NCBI RefSeq assembly: GCF_014648435.1
Contig: NZ_BMRC01000001.1
Location: forward strand, 506,481-570,480
Reading direction: 5' to 3'
Source: Nonomuraea spiralis
Lineage (GTDB): Bacteria; Actinomycetota; Actinomycetes; Streptosporangiales; Streptosporangiaceae
Length of the DNA stretch: 64,000 bases
Position 1 is the stretch's first letter. Every line of letters starts with the position of its first letter. The notes under the pieces were generated by a model, which was given only the letters and a program-made list of their open reading frames with translations, had not been told where the DNA came from and ran no database searches. Positions 60,980-64,000 of this stretch are shown here, piece after piece. Position numbers and translations under genes: made by a program.

Positions 60980-62311
60980 ATGAGTCAGGTGGGACAGGTG
61001 ACGGCCCGCGCGCTGCTGCGCAGGCTGGCCGTCGAGCAGGCCGAGTGCAGGGTGCCGTCGGTGACGGCGGCGATCGTCCGCGACGGGCGGACGGTATGGT
61101 TCGGCGGCAGGGGCCGCGTCGGCGACGGCCCGCCGACCCAGGCCACCCAATACCGGCTGGGATCGATCACCAAGTCGATCGTGGCCGTGGCCGTCATGCG
61201 GCTGCGCGACGAGGGCAGGCTCGCGCTGACCGACCCGCTGGAGCGCCACCTGCCCGGCACCTCCGCCGGGCAGGCGACCATCGCCCAGCTGCTGTCCCAC
61301 ACCTCCGGCCTGACGGCCGAACCCCCGACCGACTGGTGGGAGCGCACCCCCGGCCTGGAGATGCCCGACCTGCTCAAGCGGGTCGGGCCCGACCAGGTCA
61401 GACACCGTCCCGGCCGCCTCTACCACTACTCCAACGTCGGGTTCGCGTTGCTGGGCGAGCTGGTGGCCCGCCTGCGCGGCACCGGCTGGGCGCAGGCCGT
61501 ACGGCAGGAGGTGCTGGCGCCGCTGGAGATGAACGCCACCACCGCCCGCCCCCGCGCCCCCCACGCCACCGGCTACGCCGTCCACCCGTGGGCCGACGTC
61601 GTGCTGGCCGAGCCCGAGCACGACGCCGTGGCCATGGCGCCGGCCGGGCAGCTGTGGTCCACCCCGCACGACCTGGCCCGCTGGGCCGCCTTCGTCGGCG
61701 GCGACACCGGCGGCGTGTTGTCGGCCGACACGCTGGCCGAGATGCGCGAACCGGCGGGCGTGGCCGACGGCGACTCCTGGACCGCCGGCTACGGGCTCGG
61801 CCTGCAACTGGCCCGCGTCGGCGGCCGCCGCCTGGCCGGCCACACCGGCTCCATGCCCGGGTTCCTGGCCACCGTGTGGGCCGACCCGGCCGAACGCGTC
61901 GGCGTGCTGTTCATGGCCAACACCACCAGCGGCATGACCGGCACCCTGACCACCGACCTGCTCGACATCCTCGACGAGCACGAGCCGCGCCTGCCCGAGG
62001 AATGGCAGCCCGCCGCCGCCGACCCCGCCCTGCTGGCCCTGACCGGGTTGTGGCACTGGGGGCCCAAGCCGTACGCGCTGCGGCTGCTGCCCGGACGCGG
62101 CCTGTCGCTGGCGCCCGTGGACGGCAGCGGCCGCGCCTCCCGGTTCGTGCCCCAGGACGACGGCACCTGGCTCGGGCTGGACGGCTACTACGCCGGTGAG
62201 AGGCTGCGCGTGGCGGCCGACCACCTCGACCTCAACACCTTCGTCTTCACCCGCGAGCCCTACGACCCCGACGCGCCGGTGCCCGGCGGCGTGACCGGCT
62301 GGCACGCCTGA
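60980..62311 (+). CDS. Beta-lactamase-family serine hydrolase
   Basis: 443 residues. SITK (Ser-x-x-Lys), YSN in HYSNVGFALL and HTG in LAGHTGSMPG are the class C/DD-peptidase triad motifs. No signal peptide, so cytosolic esterase-like or peptidase activity is more likely than antibiotic resistance. A C-terminal lipocalin-like domain follows. Confidence 0.88.
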   Translation: MSQVGQVTARALLRRLAVEQAECRVPSVTAAIVRDGRTVWFGGRGRVGDGPPTQATQYRLGSITKSIVAVAVMRLRDEGRLALTDPLERHLPGTSAGQATIAQLLSHTSGLTAEPPTDWWERTPGLEMPDLLKRVGPDQVRHRPGRLYHYSNVGFALLGELVARLRGTGWAQAVRQEVLAPLEMNATTARPRAPHATGYAVHPWADVVLAEPEHDAVAMAPAGQLWSTPHDLARWAAFVGGDTGGVLSADTLAEMREPAGVADGDSWTAGYGLGLQLARVGGRRLAGHTGSMPGFLATVWADPAERVGVLFMANTTSGMTGTLTTDLLDILDEHEPRLPEEWQPAAADPALLALTGLWHWGPKPYALRLLPGRGLSLAPVDGSGRASRFVPQDDGTWLGLDGYYAGERLRVAADHLDLNTFVFTREPYDPDAPVPGGVTGWHA

Positions 62312-62320
62312 CCCACGCTC

Positions 62321-62353
62321 GGCCCGTCCCGCCCCCTCGTGGCGGGACGGGCC
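62321..62353 (+). terminator. Terminator between convergent genes
   Basis: A perfect 13-bp stem (62321-62333 with 62341-62353), loop CCCTCGT, 9 nt after the serine hydrolase stop. Its right arm is shared with the first unit of the tandem repeat. Confidence 0.7.
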
Positions 62354-62402
62354 TCAAAGGAACGGGCCTCAAAGGAACGGGCCTCAAAGGAACGGGCCTC
62401 AA
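62347..62402. repeat. 15-bp tandem repeat, 3.7 copies
   Basis: ACGGGCCTCAAAGGA repeated without change at 62347, 62362 and 62377, with an 11-base partial copy to 62402, which enters the last codon and stop of the LysR gene. Confidence 0.85.
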
Positions 62403-63262
62403 CCCGGCGGGCCGGACAGGGCGCGGGCCAGGTCGGCGGCCGGGCCGGGCGGCAGCGCGCCGTGCAGCAGCTCCACCCGGTGCACCAGCCGCGGCGCGGC
62501 CAGCGGCACACCCCGCCCGGCCGAGGCCGGCAACAACGTCAGCCCGTGCCCGGCCGCGACCAGGTTGAGCACCGTGTGCACGTCGTCGCCCTCATAAACC
62601 AGCGCGGCCGGGAAACCGTCGCCGGCCAGGTCCCGCAGCCGCCGCAACGGGCACAGCGGCGTGTCCAGCCAGCGGGCGTCGATGAGGTCGGCCAGCCGCA
62701 ACGCCGCCCTGCCCGCCAGCGGATGGTCCGGCGGCAGCGCCACCAGCAGCTCCTCCTCGCTCACGCCGATCGTCGTCATCGGCCCCGACTCCGGCAGGCG
62801 CAGCGGATCGCTGGGCGCGGCGATGCCGTCGGCCAGCCCCAGATCCGCCTCACCCCCGGCCAGCAGCTCGGCCAGCCGTTCGCGCCCGCACGTACGCAAG
62901 GACACCCGCAGCCGGGGCTGGGCGGCCCGCGCGGCGGCCAGGCGCGCCGCGAGCACGCCGTTGACCGCCAGCGGCGTGGCGGCCAGACGCAACCGGTGGG
63001 CGGGAACGGCCGCGGCCCGCAACACGTCCGAACGGGCCGCCCGCAGCCGCAGCAGCAGCGGTCCGGCATGCTCCAGCAGCCGTTCACCGGCCGGGGTCGG
63101 CCCGACCGGGCGGCGGGACAGCAGCGGCAGCCCCAGATCGGCCTCCAGGGCGGCGACCTGCTGCGAGATCGCCGACTGGGTGTAGCCCAGCTCGTGGGCG
63201 GCGGCCGAGAAGGAGCCCAGGCGGGCCACGGTGACGAAGGTACGCAACAAATTCGGGTCCAT
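62399..63262 (-). CDS. LysR-family regulator
   Basis: 287 residues. NLLRTFVTVARLGSFSAAAH, LGYTQSAISQQVAALE HTH; substrate domain RLRLAATPLAVNGVLAARLA. Divergent from the amidotransferase-like gene. The end of the gene is inside the tandem repeat, so its C-terminus may vary between strains. Confidence 0.88.
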   Translation of the reverse strand: MDPNLLRTFVTVARLGSFSAAAHELGYTQSAISQQVAALEADLGLPLLSRRPVGPTPAGERLLEHAGPLLLRLRAARSDVLRAAAVPAHRLRLAATPLAVNGVLAARLAAARAAQPRLRVSLRTCGRERLAELLAGGEADLGLADGIAAPSDPLRLPESGPMTTIGVSEEELLVALPPDHPLAGRAALRLADLIDARWLDTPLCPLRRLRDLAGDGFPAALVYEGDDVHTVLNLVAAGHGLTLLPASAGRGVPLAAPRLVHRVELLHGALPPGPAADLARALSGPPG

Positions 63263-63333
63263 CAGTAATGCTTATAGCAGGTGCAGACATCATCGTTGGC
63301 GCTTAAGCGGTGTGCGGGGCCAGGATGGGAGAC

Positions 63334-64000
63334 ATGAAGATCGCCCTGGTCGCGGACCGTTCGCCCAGTGTCCGCTCGCACGCGCGGGTCCCCATGCTCA
63401 TCGAGGCCCTGCGCGAACGCGACGGCATCGCCCTCGACCCCTACTGGATCCCCACCACCGAGGCCGGCGACCTCGACGGCTTCGACGGCATCTGGATCAT
63501 GCCCGGCAGCCCGTACGCCAGCGAGGCCGGCGCGGTCGGCGCCGCCCGCACCGCCCGCGAGCGGCGCATCCCGTTCCTGGGCACCTGCGGCGGCTTCCAG
63601 CACATGCTGCTGGAGTACGGCCGCCACGTGTGCGGCCTGGACGTCGCCCACGCCGAGAACGACCCGCGCGCCCAGGCGGCGTTCCTGGTGCAGCCGCTGG
63701 CGTGCTCACTGGCCGGGCACGAGGGCGCCGTCCGCCTGACACCCGGCTCGCGCATCGAGCAGATCATGGGCAGCGACACGACCGTGGAGGCCTACAGCTG
63801 CTCCTACGGCCTCAACGACGCCTACCGCCGGACGCTCACCGACCACGGACTGGTCTTCTCCGGGTACGCCGAGGACGGCATGGTCCGCGTGGCCGAGCTG
63901 CCGGGACACCCGTTCTTCGTCGGCACGCTCTTCCAGCCCGAACTGGCCGGCGACGGACGGCGGCCGCACCCGCTGATCGCCGCGTTCGCCGCCGCCGCGG
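63334..64000 (+). CDS. Class I glutamine amidotransferase-like protein (partial)
   Basis: Runs off the window after 222 codons. MKIALVADRSPSVRSH, FDGIWIMPGSPYAS, FLGTCGGFQHMLLEY with the nucleophile Cys, and FVGTLFQPEL with the Glu of the triad resemble the CTP-synthase GATase domain as a separate protein. Probably controlled by the divergent LysR. Confidence 0.82.
   Translation, partial: MKIALVADRSPSVRSHARVPMLIEALRERDGIALDPYWIPTTEAGDLDGFDGIWIMPGSPYASEAGAVGAARTARERRIPFLGTCGGFQHMLLEYGRHVCGLDVAHAENDPRAQAAFLVQPLACSLAGHEGAVRLTPGSRIEQIMGSDTTVEAYSCSYGLNDAYRRTLTDHGLVFSGYAEDGMVRVAELPGHPFFVGTLFQPELAGDGRRPHPLIAAFAAAA

Noticed and set aside
62347..62402. CRISPR array
   Set aside because: Units are head-to-tail 15-mers with no spacers and no cas genes nearby.

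Overview
The window is about 70% GC, with many GTG and TTG starts, short operons joined by 4-nt start/stop overlaps, and actinobacterial families (SCO6745-like, CGNR zinc finger, TipAS-type MerR, Rv2578c-type radical SAM, LdtMt2-type L,D-transpeptidase, CsbD). It is chromosomal DNA of a filamentous actinomycete; Streptosporangiaceae (Nonomuraea or Streptosporangium-like) is an inference from gene content, not shown by a marker gene.

Layout. 1-9.5 kb: ordinary chromosome with a VOC protein, a divergent SCO6745/CGNR pair, a PPOX-fold protein, an SDR, a HelR/HelD-like RNA polymerase-associated ATPase, and a divergent MarR/RND efflux pair. 9.5-23 kb: a gene-poor accessory island with a decayed phage-type serine recombinase and endolysin, an IS30-family element, several orphan secreted or membrane proteins, and a Ro60/Y RNA locus. 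23.7-31 kb: CsbD, purB, GNAT, DUF4037 and a cluster of regulators (two MerR, one TetR) with a TetX-like flavoprotein. 31-37 kb: FtsX-type ABC exporter, S41 lipoprotein protease and a two-component system diverging around a nested palindrome. 37-41 kb: hydrolase and a cyanate cluster (LysR, cynT, cynS, nucleoside deaminase). 41-50 kb: small secreted protein, hydrolases, an XRE autoregulator with a near-perfect palindrome, a tyrosine recombinase, an HTH-MurA fusion with an orphan hypX, and small proteins. 50-56 kb: an SMR/TetR/GNAT/DUF952 operon, radical SAM, GNAT and RecD2. 56-64 kb: L,D-transpeptidase, beta/gamma-crystallin-like protein, esterase, amine-oxidase-like protein, serine hydrolase, LysR and a partial glutamine amidotransferase.

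Most notable: a Ro60 (TROVE) gene at 18049-19719 is preceded on the same strand by three tandem, different YrlA-type Y RNAs (19769-19906, 19930-20048, 20088-20220). Each has a closed Ro-binding stem carrying a circularly permuted tRNA module: T arm, acceptor 3' strand, short loop, acceptor 5' strand, D arm. The untranslated leader of the Ro60 gene carries a scar of further Y RNA copies. Second, a 15-bp motif, ATCTAC-RWY-GTAAAG, occurs four times, always in the same orientation and at or within 2 nt of a stop codon; three of the four are at the 3' ends of clear genes that face a convergent neighbour.
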